DNA of 64,000 nt, from assembly GCA_938041035.1 (NCBI GenBank), contig CALHYX010000026.1, forward strand, positions 1 through 64,000, in the 5' to 3' direction. Both the position numbers and the translations under genes were made by a program. Source of the stretch: an uncultured Acidimicrobiales bacterium (GTDB lineage: Bacteria; Actinomycetota; Acidimicrobiia; Acidimicrobiales; SHLQ01). Below, piece after piece: positions 1-8,525 of this stretch; the stretch's first letter is position 1; each line of letters opens with the position of its first letter. The notes beneath the pieces were generated by a model that searched no databases, had not been told where the DNA came from, and saw only the letters and a program-made list of their open reading frames with translations.

Positions 1-26
1 GTCCCCCTTTGCTATTCACCCGCTCC

Positions 27-53
27 GCCGGTGGTGCCGGTGGCACCACCGGC
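27..53 (-). terminator. Inverted repeat downstream of aceA, possible terminator
   Basis: A perfect 12-bp inverted repeat (arms 27-38 and 42-53, 3-nt loop) lies 25 nt past the aceA stop codon in the direction of aceA transcription. It would form a very GC-rich hairpin. No U-tract follows, so it is a plausible but unproven terminator. Confidence 0.45.
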
Positions 54-78
54 TGGCGCCGGTGGGTTCGAGCGGGTT

Positions 79-1365
79 CTAGAACTGCTCTTCTTCGGTC
101 GAGCCCTTGAGGGCCAGCGTCGACGCGGTGCCGCCGGAGATCACCGAGGCGACATCGTCGAAGTAGCCGGCGCCGACTTCGCGCTGGTGGCGGGTGGCGG
201 TGTAACCGTCGCCCTCCATGTCGAACTCGCCCTGCTGAAGCGCAACGTACGCGGTCATGTCCTCAGCGGTGTAGCCGCGGGCAAGGTCGAACGCCGAGGC
301 GTTCAGCGCGTGCCAACCGGCGAGCGTGATGAACTGGAACGCGTACCCCATCGCGCCGAGTTCCTTTTGGAACTTGGCGATGGTTGCGTCGTCCAGTGCG
401 GCCTTCCAGTTGAACGAAGGTGAGCAGTTGTACGACAGCATCTTGCCGGGGAACTCGGCGTGGACGGCGTCGGCAAACTCCTTGGCCTGGTCGAGGTCCG
501 GCGTGCCGGTCTCGCACCAGATCAGGTCGCAGTACGGGGCGTAGGCCAGCGCCCGCTTGATGGGCGTCGCCATGCCGGGCTCGGTGTAGAAGAAGCCTTC
601 GGGGGAACGCTCGCCGGTGAGGAACTCGACATCGCGTTCGTCGACATCGCTGGTCAACAGGTTGGCGGCGAGGGCGTCGGTGCGGGCGATCAGCACCGAC
701 GGGACGCCGAGTACATCGGCGGCCAGGCGGGCGGCGCTCAGGGTACGCACGTGCTGCTGGGTCGGGACGAGCACCTTGCCGCCCATGTGGCCGCACTTCT
801 TCTCGGATGCGAGCTGGTCCTCGTAGTGCACGCCGGCGGCCCCGGCCTCGACCATGCCCTTCATGAGCTCGTAGGCGTTGAGTGCGCCACCGAACCCGGC
901 TTCGGCGTCGGCGACGATCGGCACGAGATAGTCGGTCGACGGGTTGCCGCTGGTCTCGGCCCACTCGATCTGATCGGCCCGGCGAAGCGCATTGTTCAGG
1001 CGCTGCACGACCGAGGGCACGCTGTTGGCCGGGTACAGGCTCTGGTCCGGGTACACCTGGCCGGAGAGGTTGGCGTCGCCGGCAACCTGCCACCCGCTCA
1101 GGTAGATGGCGGGGAGGCCACCCTTGACGTACTGGATGGCCTGGCCACCGGTGAGGGCGCCGAGGGCGTGCACGTAGTCCATGTCATGGAGCAGACCCCA
1201 GAGCTTCTCGGCGCCGTGGCGAGCCATTGAGCACTCGGGCTGGATCGAACCGCGAAGGCGCACCACGTCGGCGGCGCTGTAGTCGCGCGTGACCCCTTCC
1301 CAACGCGGGTTCTCGGCCCAGTCCTTCTCGAGCTCTTCCACCTGTTCTTGGAAGCTCTTGCGCAT
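79..1365 (-). CDS. aceA: Isocitrate lyase
   Basis: Cleaves isocitrate to glyoxylate and succinate, the first step of the glyoxylate shunt. The protein is 428 aa, the usual length of the short actinobacterial isocitrate lyase. The catalytic-cysteine signature KKCGHMGGK is present at about residues 188-196. Other family blocks are [14 protein letters not shown] (residues 82-95) and the metal-site region DAEAGFGG (153-160). The ATG at 1365 gives the family's normal N-terminus. It is transcribed the same way as the malate-synthase-like gene 139 nt upstream, and a RamB-type regulator is divergent from the pair, so acetate or fatty-acid control is likely. Confidence 0.97.
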   Translation of the reverse strand: MRKSFQEQVEELEKDWAENPRWEGVTRDYSAADVVRLRGSIQPECSMARHGAEKLWGLLHDMDYVHALGALTGGQAIQYVKGGLPAIYLSGWQVAGDANLSGQVYPDQSLYPANSVPSVVQRLNNALRRADQIEWAETSGNPSTDYLVPIVADAEAGFGGALNAYELMKGMVEAGAAGVHYEDQLASEKKCGHMGGKVLVPTQQHVRTLSAARLAADVLGVPSVLIARTDALAANLLTSDVDERDVEFLTGERSPEGFFYTEPGMATPIKRALAYAPYCDLIWCETGTPDLDQAKEFADAVHAEFPGKMLSYNCSPSFNWKAALDDATIAKFQKELGAMGYAFQFITLAGWHALNASAFDLARGYTAEDMTAYVALQQGEFDMEGDGYTATRHQREVGAGYFDDVASVISGGTASTLALKGSTEEEQF

Positions 1366-1504
1366 GTTCTAACTCGCTTTCACAGTGATTTCAGTACCCG
1401 CCGGCACGCGGCCGGTCGGGTCGTGGTTGATGGGGGAGTGTCTCGAAAGACGGTTCTCTTGGATGAGATCTCTTCAGTGAGAATGGTTGGTCTGGCTGTC
1501 GCCG

Positions 1505-2593
1505 TTACGCGATGGTCCCGTAGCCGAGGTCGGCGAGGTCGCCGTTGCCCAGACGATCGCGCAGGTCCTCAACCCGCACCGCACCGGCGGCTTCGTCGAG
1601 TTGATGTAGGCGTCCACCCAGCCGTTCGGCTGCGGTCTGAAGGGTGGCGCCAAGCTGGGCCGGATCGGTGATGGTGGCGCCGTCGCAGCCGAGGTCGAGC
1701 ACGGCTCCGGCGTTGCGGTCGCGCCCGCCGAGGGCGTGGACCCCGCGCCGGTGACACGTCGCCACGAGCACATCGAGTGCCTCGTCGTACTCGGAGACGA
1801 GACCGGAGATGTGTTCGCGCAGTTCGTAAAGAATCTCGTCCATCTCGAATGCGGCGAGAAGTGAGCCCACGTTGATGTTGGCCCGAATCGATCCGCGGTC
1901 GATATCGAGCAGGTCCTGGACATAGCAACAGACGTCGTTCCACAGTCGGGCTTCGATGTGGTTCTCGACTTCGGCGAGAAAGAAGTACGGCCCGACGCCC
2001 TGGTCCAGGAGCTCGGTGGCGTTGTGGTAGACGCTGAGGCCGAAGTCGAACAGGGCGGCCGAGACGGCCTGACCGTCGACCACCATGCCGGGTTCGTCGG
2101 ACTCCCAGGAACGGGGGGCGATGAACAGCTTCGTGGCGGTGGCCTCCGCGGTGAGGTCGATGTCAATGCCGTCGGCGTCTCCCGAGGTGAGGTCGCCATG
2201 GACGGCGTCGCGGAGGTTGGAGTGGCCGTCGATCCGATCGGCCCACGTGAGGCTGTGGCGGGCGAAGTCGGCCACGTAGACCGCGGCGCCGCTCGAAAGG
2301 CCGGCGGCGAGGCTGGAGCGTTCGGTGGACCCGAGAAGGGTGACCCGCTGATCGAGCAGCGGCTGGGGTACGGGAGCGCACGTCCATTGACCGGCCCGGA
2401 CGTCGACGGAATCGGCGAGGAGGTCGTCGTGCACGCCATTGGCCCGTTGGGCGGCGCGTTCGCGGCGCGCTTCGAGGAGTTCGGCGCGCCGGGTGCGGAA
2501 TCGGCGTTCGAGTTTGGCGACGAAAGCCACCGCGTCAGCGTCGAGTACGACACCGGCGAGCGGGTAGGGTTCGAGCTCGATTCCAGCTTCCAT
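1505..2593 (-). CDS. Malate synthase A-like protein, shortened and probably lacking catalytic residues
   Basis: The 362-aa product matches malate synthase A from its N-terminus to the barrel (LFDFGLSVYHN, GPYFFLAEVENHIEARLWND, AAFEMDEILYELREH), but normal enzymes are about 530 aa. After LREHISGL the family block with RWDY is absent; the sequence resumes at a match to the TCHRRGxHAxGG block, is shortened again, and ends without the C-terminal domain. The glutamate of the family LIET motif aligns with glycine (NVGS). The arginine of PRGW is kept (PRSW). The reading frame is open throughout, with ATG at 2593 preceded by AAGGGC. It could be a pseudoenzyme, a regulatory relative or a decaying gene; it probably cannot make malate. 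The positional comparison is from memory of the family consensus. Confidence 0.8.
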   Translation of the reverse strand: MEAGIELEPYPLAGVVLDADAVAFVAKLERRFRTRRAELLEARRERAAQRANGVHDDLLADSVDVRAGQWTCAPVPQPLLDQRVTLLGSTERSSLAAGLSSGAAVYVADFARHSLTWADRIDGHSNLRDAVHGDLTSGDADGIDIDLTAEATATKLFIAPRSWESDEPGMVVDGQAVSAALFDFGLSVYHNATELLDQGVGPYFFLAEVENHIEARLWNDVCCYVQDLLDIDRGSIRANINVGSLLAAFEMDEILYELREHISGLVSEYDEALDVLVATCHRRGVHALGGRDRNAGAVLDLGCDGATITDPAQLGATLQTAAERLGGRLHQLDEAAGAVRVEDLRDRLGNGDLADLGYGTIA

Positions 2594-2929
2594 TCGTGTG
2601 CCCTTCTGTGCGGGGGGAGGGATTTGTCCGGGACCTCGGGACCCGTGGATACCCACGGGTAATGAACGGATCAGAAGCCAGTTTGGGGAATGGGGTCACC
2701 CTGATGCCAGGTTCGGCACCAAAAAAGTTCGGCGAACCTTGCCCAAAATCGAAAAATGTCGCAATATTTCGTCTGTGAGCGGGCATTTGAGGTCCGGATT
2801 CGGCATTTTCGGTCCCGAAAACCCAAGAATGGCCGAATAGTTGATCGAGGGCCGTCTTTCTCGAATCTCGAAGCTCGAAGATCCACACGGAAGATCCCTA
2901 CGATCCATACGGAAGAACGGTGAGCCCCG
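2594..2929. promoter_or_regulatory. Divergent control region between the glyoxylate genes and ramB
   Basis: This 336-bp spacer has clearly lower GC than its neighbours and contains no convincing gene. It holds a perfect 8-bp inverted repeat ACCCGTGG/CCACGGGT at 2641-2660, nested repeats ATTCGGC/GCCGAAT (2798-2804, 2832-2838) enclosing TTTTCGG/CCGAAAA (2806-2821), and direct GTTCGGC copies at 2711 and 2727. Such symmetry between a RamB-type regulator and its usual targets suggests operators. The binding sites themselves are inferred. Confidence 0.6.
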
Positions 2930-4417
2930 GTGGCGAACACGGCACGCGAGATCGACGATGAATCCGCCCTCGAACGGCTGGTTCTGGGGCATAGGGTTCG
3001 CCACGCTCGCAAACGGGCGAACCTCACGCTCGCGGAGCTGGGCAAACGGGTCAACAAGCCCGCGCCGTACCTGTCGCAGCTCGAAAACGGCAAGGTCGAA
3101 CCCAAGTTGCGCCTGGTCAACGACATTGCCGGCGTCCTCGAGGCCGAGGTCGCCGAACTGCTCGATCCCGCGCCGCCCGACCGGCGAGCCGAGCTCGAGA
3201 TCGAGCTCGTCCGGGCCCAGGCCGACCCCCGTTACCAGGCGTTGGGGTTGTCGGAGTTGCGGCCTTCGGCAAAGTTGACCGACGAGGTGCTCGAGCACCT
3301 GGTGGCGCTGTATCGAAATCTCCCTCCGGCCGGCGATGGCGGAGCCGAGGGCATTCGGCGCCAGCGGGCCACCGATCGGGCCCGGCTGGCCAACCTCGAA
3401 CTGCGCAACGAGATGCGCGAGTGCAGCAACTATTTCGCCGACATCGAACAAGAGGCCCGCCGAGCGCTCGACGCGGTCGACTATCTCGGTGAGGGTCCGA
3501 TCTCGGAGCGGCTGCTCACCGATCTGGCCGCGCACTACGGGTTCACGGTGGAACGGGTGAAGGGCATGCCGCGCACCGCCCGGTCGGTGACCGACACCCG
3601 GCGCCGCATCATCTACATCCCCCAACGCGACGACCTCAAGGTGCGCGCTGCCCGTTCGATCGTGTTGCAGACACTCGGCCACTTCGCGCTCGATCACAAG
3701 GAAACGCACAACTTCGCGGAGTATCTGCGCCAACGGGTGGAGTCGAACTACTTCACCGGGGCGGTGCTGGCTCCGGAGACGCCGGCGGTGGACTTTTTGC
3801 GGACCGAAAAGGAGGGCCACGATCTGTCGATCGAGGATCTCAAGGAGCGTTTCTACATCTCCTATGAGATGGCGGCGCATCGTTTCACGAACCTGGCGAC
3901 CCGGCATCTCGACATCCCGGTGCATTTCCTGCGCACCGACCCCGACGGCGTGATCACCAAGGCGTACGAAAACGATGGCATCCAGTTCCCCCAGGACGGC
4001 GACGGCGCGCTGGAGGGCGAACGGGTGTCGCGCCGCTGGGGCGCCAGGCAGGCGTGGAATTCCTCGGACACCTTCTTGTTGCATTACCAGTACTCCACGA
4101 CCGACAACGGTGAGTACTGGTGTGTGACCTACATCGAGAACGTCACCGACCGCACGCCGTTCGCGTTAACGCTCGGTACCCGAGCGGAGTTCGCGAAGTA
4201 TTTCCGCGGCGGCGAGACGATCCGCCATTTCATGGCCCGCGAGCAGGACTCCCAACCCGAACCCGCCCTGATGGACAAGTGGGCCGATGTCGCCTGGCCG
4301 TCCGCGGCCGAACGCAGCTTTGTGCTGACCGCCCTGCCCCCGGCGGGGCGCGAGTTCACGCCGTTCCCGGGCGTGGATCTGATCGACGTGTACAAGTTCC
4401 TCGATCGGCAGAGCTGA
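2930..4417 (+). CDS. ramB: RamB-like transcriptional regulator (XRE HTH, IrrE-type domain, DUF2083)
   Basis: A 495-aa DNA-binding regulator. An XRE-type helix-turn-helix occupies residues ~18-80 (LTLAELGKRVNKPAPYLSQL). The middle carries an ImmA/IrrE-like segment in which the usual HExxH zinc motif reads HFALDH, so peptidase activity is doubtful. The C-terminal ~200 residues match the short-chain fatty-acyl regulator (DUF2083) region of RamB/PrpR-type proteins. In Corynebacterium and Mycobacterium RamB controls aceA and aceB, and here it is divergent from aceA and the malate-synthase-like gene. Start is GTG at 2930. The symbol reflects family and context, not proven orthology. Confidence 0.85.
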   Translation: MANTAREIDDESALERLVLGHRVRHARKRANLTLAELGKRVNKPAPYLSQLENGKVEPKLRLVNDIAGVLEAEVAELLDPAPPDRRAELEIELVRAQADPRYQALGLSELRPSAKLTDEVLEHLVALYRNLPPAGDGGAEGIRRQRATDRARLANLELRNEMRECSNYFADIEQEARRALDAVDYLGEGPISERLLTDLAAHYGFTVERVKGMPRTARSVTDTRRRIIYIPQRDDLKVRAARSIVLQTLGHFALDHKETHNFAEYLRQRVESNYFTGAVLAPETPAVDFLRTEKEGHDLSIEDLKERFYISYEMAAHRFTNLATRHLDIPVHFLRTDPDGVITKAYENDGIQFPQDGDGALEGERVSRRWGARQAWNSSDTFLLHYQYSTTDNGEYWCVTYIENVTDRTPFALTLGTRAEFAKYFRGGETIRHFMAREQDSQPEPALMDKWADVAWPSAAERSFVLTALPPAGREFTPFPGVDLIDVYKFLDRQS

Positions 4418-4477
4418 CCGTCTCGGCTCACGGGCGCCAAACGGTGCGCCGCCCGGTTCGAGCGAACGGCGCGAGGG

Positions 4478-4786
4478 CTAGATCTCGATGGTGCTCGGCA
4501 GTTCGCCGTCGACCAGGTCGAGTTCGATCGGCGTGAGGCTCGGGTTGTCGAAGAGCATCTTGGCGGCCTGGAACGGGCCGTTGGCCGCCTCGAGCCGGAA
4601 GCGCAGTTCGCTGTCGATGACCCCGGTTCGGTAGAGGTGCTCGCCGTCGGCCCGGGTCGCTCGCAGCATGACCTCGGCGCCGATGACCTCGTGGTGGTCG
4701 CGGTCGCCGGTGAGATCGATTACCCGGCCGTTGATCATTCCCTCCATGTCCCCATCCTCGTAGTCATCCTCGGCCCCATCCACCAT
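4478..4786 (-). CDS. Small hypothetical protein
   Basis: A 102-aa protein of unknown function, convergent with the ramB-like gene. The first 13 residues are very acidic; the rest looks like a small beta-rich domain (INGRVIDLTGD, AEVMLRATRADGEHLYRTG). An internal ATG at 4747 (product beginning MEGMING) would give an 89-aa version and is a credible alternative start. Codon usage is typical of the window. No recognised family or motif. Confidence 0.6.
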   Translation of the reverse strand: MVDGAEDDYEDGDMEGMINGRVIDLTGDRDHHEVIGAEVMLRATRADGEHLYRTGVIDSELRFRLEAANGPFQAAKMLFDNPSLTPIELDLVDGELPSTIEI

Positions 4787-4916
4787 TCAGCCTGCCACCC
4801 GCTGACGAATTTGGAAACGTGTCATTCGGCCCAAAAAGGGCGCGGCGGGCGTCCCGAGAAACCCCGTGCGGGATCGGTGGTCGGCGATGGCGAGCCGAAG
4901 TGGGCCGGCGAAACGC

Positions 4917-4922
4917 TACGCT
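4917..4922 (+). promoter_or_regulatory. -10 element of tRNA-Gly
   Basis: TACGCT fits the TANNNT pattern and ends 11 nt before the tRNA 5' end. Confidence 0.5.
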
Positions 4923-4933
4923 CGGGGGCTCCC

Positions 4934-5007
<74 letters not shown>

Positions 5008-5123
5008 CCGGCCGGCCTGTGCCGGCGATCCCGACCGGTCTGACCGGACTCTTTCGGTGGCAGCCGAGATCGCCTAAAGTCGGCGCGCGGCTTCTCGGGC
5101 CGCCCCTTGGGATTGGAGCGCTC

Positions 5124-7412
5124 ATGCCCCGCACCGCCATTCGTCTCGTGCTCATCCTGGCCGCCGCGTTCGTGCTCGCGGCCTGTGATCAACCACCTGC
5201 CGATCACTTCTATGCCGTGAACACCACCGCGGATACCGTCGACGTGGCGCCGGGCGACGGGGCCTGTGCCGACGCGGCGGGCGACTGCAGTCTGCGCGCC
5301 GCGGTGATGGAGTCCAACGCCGATGTCGACATCGACCTTGTCGTGTTGTCCGCCGATGCCACCTACGCCCTCACCATTCCCGGCGCCGGCGAAGACCTCT
5401 CGGCCACCGGCGATCTCGACCTGCTCGAATCCACCTACATCCAGACCTTCCCGGCCACGGGCACCCCGGCGGTCATCGATGCCTCCGCAATCGGCGATCG
5501 GGTGGTCGATGTGCGCGGCGGCAACAACTCCCGTCTCGAGCACGTGGAGCTCACGGGTGGATCAGCCGTCGACGGCGGCGCCGTTCGCCACAGCGCCGGT
5601 CTGTTGCGGGTGCTCGCGCACATCACCGGCAACACCGCCACCGGCTCCGGTTCCGCGCTCGTCTCCACCTCCGGTATCGCATCCTTTGATCGATCCACCG
5701 TGGCGAACAACACGGGCCCGTCGGCGGTCGCGGTCGACGGGGGCATCGTGTTCCTCACCGAATCGACCGTGTCGGGTAACTCCGGCGTCGGTATCGATTC
5801 GATCGCCGGCCTCGCCAACGTGTCGTTCACCACGGTCACCAACAACGCCGGCGGCCTCGCCGGCCCGGTGACCCTCGCAGCTTCGATCGTCGCCGACCAG
5901 GCGTCGGGGCCTGACTGCATGGTGGCGCCCACGTCCGACGGCGGCAACGTCGACTCCGATGGCAGCTGCAACCTCACCGCGGCCACCGACCTGTCGTCGG
6001 CGAACCCGCTGCTCGGCCCGCTGCTCGACAACGGCGGTCCGTACCCGACCCACCTCCCCGCCGCCACGTCTCCGGTTCTGCAGCTGGTGCCGTCCTCCGC
6101 CCTCGGCTGCGGCGTCGACGGTCCGGTCGCCGATCACTCCACCGATCAACGCGGGGTCGCCCGTCCCAACGGCGCGGGCTGTGAACCCGGCTCGGTGGAG
6201 GCCGAGGTCGCCGCATGTGTGATCGACGGCCAATCGGTGATCACGTCGCTCCCGCAGATCGAGTGCGACGCCCTGTTCGCCCTGCAGGATGGCAGCTTCG
6301 TGTTCGGGTGGATTCCACAGTTCGGGCCGATCCCCGACCCGTGCACGTGGACCGGGGTCACCTGCGGTAGCGGCCACGTGGTCTCGCTCGACATGCCCGA
6401 GTTCGTGCAGTCGGTCGCCCCCGAAATCGGCGACCTCGACCACCTCGTCACCCTCGATCTGAGCTTCGCCTCGCTGAACACGTTGCCCGCCGAAATCGGC
6501 TCGATGGCGGCGCTGGAAACCCTCACGCTGTACCGGTCCCACAACGGGCCGCTCACCTTGCCCGCGGGTATCGGTACCAGCCCGAGTCTGGTGACGCTGT
6601 CGATCGTCGAGACCGTTCTGGCTCCGCTCCCGGCCTCGATCGGCGACATCGCCACCCTCGAGACGCTCGTCATCGTCGACACCGGGGTGGGCTCGCTGCC
6701 GTCGACGCTTGGATCGTTGACCAATCTCAGGACCCTCACCGCCACCGACAACGCCATCACCTCGTTGCCCGCGACCATCGGCGACCTCTCGGCGCTGCAG
6801 GTTCTGAACCTGTCCGACAACGCGATCACCGCGCTGCCCGCCTCCATCGGCGACCTCGCCGCGTTGCGCGACCTGCGGGTGGAGAGCAACCAGCTCACCG
6901 CGCTGCCCGCCACCATCGGCGACCTCGGCCAGTTGCGCGAGCTGCGCGTCTCGTTCAACCCGATCGCCGCGCTACCCGCCGAGATCGGACAGCTGGTCCT
7001 GCTCCAGGGTCTCCAGGCCCGGTTCATGAACCTCACGGCGCTCCCGCCCGAGATCGGCGACCTCGCCAACCTGCGGGTGCTCAACGTGCAGAACAACTCG
7101 GTGGCCGCGTTGCCCACCGAGATCGGTCAACTCGATGCGCTGCGAACCCTGGCCGTCGACTTCAACCTGTTGACCGCGTTGCCCGACGAGCTGAGCGATC
7201 TCGATTCGCTCACGACGCTCGGCGCCCGGTTCAACAACCTCACCGGTGACATCACCGCACCCATGATCGGGCTCCAGGACACCCTGCAGTTCGGCTGGTT
7301 CGACGACAGCATCGGCAACGCCACCCAAAACAACAACTGTCTCACCGTCACCGATCCACAACTCGATGCGTTCCTCGATGCCTTGCCCGGCGATTGGGAC
7401 TTCTGTCAATGA
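5124..7412 (+). CDS. Surface lipoprotein with CSLREA-type beta-helix and leucine-rich repeats
   Basis: A 762-aa exported protein. The N-terminus is a lipoprotein signal with lipobox LAAC. A CSLREA-like motif (CSLRAAVMESNAD) follows at ~residues 55-67 and opens a parallel beta-helix-like region rich in short NN/TxxNN turns to ~residue 350. A linker with DPCTWTGVTC then leads into roughly 13 leucine-rich repeats of about 23 residues (LPATIGDLSALQVLNLSDN type), ending in a Cys-containing cap. ATG 5124 has GGAG upstream and is the only start that gives a proper signal peptide. Probably a cell-surface binding or adhesion protein; the ligand is unknown. Confidence 0.85.
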   Translation: MPRTAIRLVLILAAAFVLAACDQPPADHFYAVNTTADTVDVAPGDGACADAAGDCSLRAAVMESNADVDIDLVVLSADATYALTIPGAGEDLSATGDLDLLESTYIQTFPATGTPAVIDASAIGDRVVDVRGGNNSRLEHVELTGGSAVDGGAVRHSAGLLRVLAHITGNTATGSGSALVSTSGIASFDRSTVANNTGPSAVAVDGGIVFLTESTVSGNSGVGIDSIAGLANVSFTTVTNNAGGLAGPVTLAASIVADQASGPDCMVAPTSDGGNVDSDGSCNLTAATDLSSANPLLGPLLDNGGPYPTHLPAATSPVLQLVPSSALGCGVDGPVADHSTDQRGVARPNGAGCEPGSVEAEVAACVIDGQSVITSLPQIECDALFALQDGSFVFGWIPQFGPIPDPCTWTGVTCGSGHVVSLDMPEFVQSVAPEIGDLDHLVTLDLSFASLNTLPAEIGSMAALETLTLYRSHNGPLTLPAGIGTSPSLVTLSIVETVLAPLPASIGDIATLETLVIVDTGVGSLPSTLGSLTNLRTLTATDNAITSLPATIGDLSALQVLNLSDNAITALPASIGDLAALRDLRVESNQLTALPATIGDLGQLRELRVSFNPIAALPAEIGQLVLLQGLQARFMNLTALPPEIGDLANLRVLNVQNNSVAALPTEIGQLDALRTLAVDFNLLTALPDELSDLDSLTTLGARFNNLTGDITAPMIGLQDTLQFGWFDDSIGNATQNNNCLTVTDPQLDAFLDALPGDWDFCQ

Positions 7413-7487
7413 CTCGAACGGTTGCGTTCTGCTTCTTCGCGGCGGCGGCCTTCGTGCCGGCCTGGATCCGGGCTGGGGCCGGTGCGA

Positions 7488-8357
7488 CTAACCGAGCTCG
7501 ACCCAGGGCGGGCCCGACAGGTACTTCCACCCGGCGTCGGGTAGCAGCGCGACGGCGGTGCCGCCGTGGTCGGACAAATGGGTGAGTGCGGCGTGCAGGA
7601 TCGCGCCCGATGACGTGCCGATGAAGTGGCCTTCGGCGTCCATCGTCGCCCGGACGGCGGCGAACGCATCGGGTTTGGTGACCTCGTGGCGATCGGTCAC
7701 GAGCGACAAGTCGGCCACCGGCGGCTGGAACGGGTCGTCCTGGCTGCGCATACCGCTGATCGGGTCGTGCACGAACTCTTCCACCGAATGGATGCGGATG
7801 TCGGGGTAGGACTTGCGCAGACCGCGGCTGGTTCCGGTCAGGGTGCCGCCGGTGCCGTAGGCGCAGAAGGCGTGCTCGGGGGGTGCCTCGAGGGGCCAGT
7901 CGCGGATGATCTCGACCGCGGTGCCGAACTCGTGGGACTCGGGGTTGCCCGGGTTGCCGTACTGGTAACACATGTAGCCCTCGCCGTCGGCGACGAGCTG
8001 CTTGGCCACCTCGATCGAGTCGTTGGGGCCGCCGTCGACCTCGATCAGTTCGGCACCGTAGGCCCGGAGCAGTTGCTTGCGTTCGGCGGTGGAGTTGTCG
8101 GGCAGGCAGATCGTCATCGGGTGGCCGTGAATCGCGGCGAGCCGGGCGAGCCCGATGCCGGTGTTGCCCGACGTCGACTCGATCATGGGGCTACCGGGGG
8201 TCAACAAACCGTCCCGCCGGGCGTTTTCGAACATGAACCACGACGCCCGGTCCTTGATCGACCCGGTGGGGTTGTGCCACTCCAGCTTGGCGAAGAGCCG
8301 GGTGCCGTCGGGCGCCAGGTGGCGAAGCTCGACCAGAGGGGTGTTGCCCGGTTTCAT
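7488..8357 (-). CDS. PLP-dependent cysteine synthase family protein
   Basis: A fold-type II PLP enzyme of the CysK/CysM family, 289 aa. The PLP lysine is in NPTGSIKDRAS (~residue 36), the phosphate-binding or substrate loop is STSGNTG (~residues 62-68), and the glycine-rich PLP-phosphate loop is GTGGTLTG. It probably makes cysteine or a related amino acid by beta-replacement, but the exact substrate cannot be read from the sequence. A TTG at 8369 is an alternative start, but the ATG at 8357 leaves room for the AAAGG upstream. It stands alone, convergent with the LRR lipoprotein gene. Confidence 0.88.
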   Translation of the reverse strand: MKPGNTPLVELRHLAPDGTRLFAKLEWHNPTGSIKDRASWFMFENARRDGLLTPGSPMIESTSGNTGIGLARLAAIHGHPMTICLPDNSTAERKQLLRAYGAELIEVDGGPNDSIEVAKQLVADGEGYMCYQYGNPGNPESHEFGTAVEIIRDWPLEAPPEHAFCAYGTGGTLTGTSRGLRKSYPDIRIHSVEEFVHDPISGMRSQDDPFQPPVADLSLVTDRHEVTKPDAFAAVRATMDAEGHFIGTSSGAILHAALTHLSDHGGTAVALLPDAGWKYLSGPPWVELG

Positions 8358-8525
8358 GTTGTGTCGCAACCTTTTGCTGGGGTCCGCAGGCGGTTGATCG
8401 TATTCGCCGTGCTGTGCCGTTCCTCGCGGGCGGACGGTCTCCGCGGCGGTGCAGCCGGTTACAACCGGTCCGCCTCCCGTGGCATTCCGGCGGTGCTCGA
8501 CAGGAGCCCGATCACGCCGACCTGA

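Noticed and set aside
1366..1504. Possible small gene or riboswitch between aceA and the malate-synthase-like gene
   Set aside because: No open frame with a start signal and no recognisable aptamer; only a weak local hairpin around a GTCTCGAAAGAC sequence.
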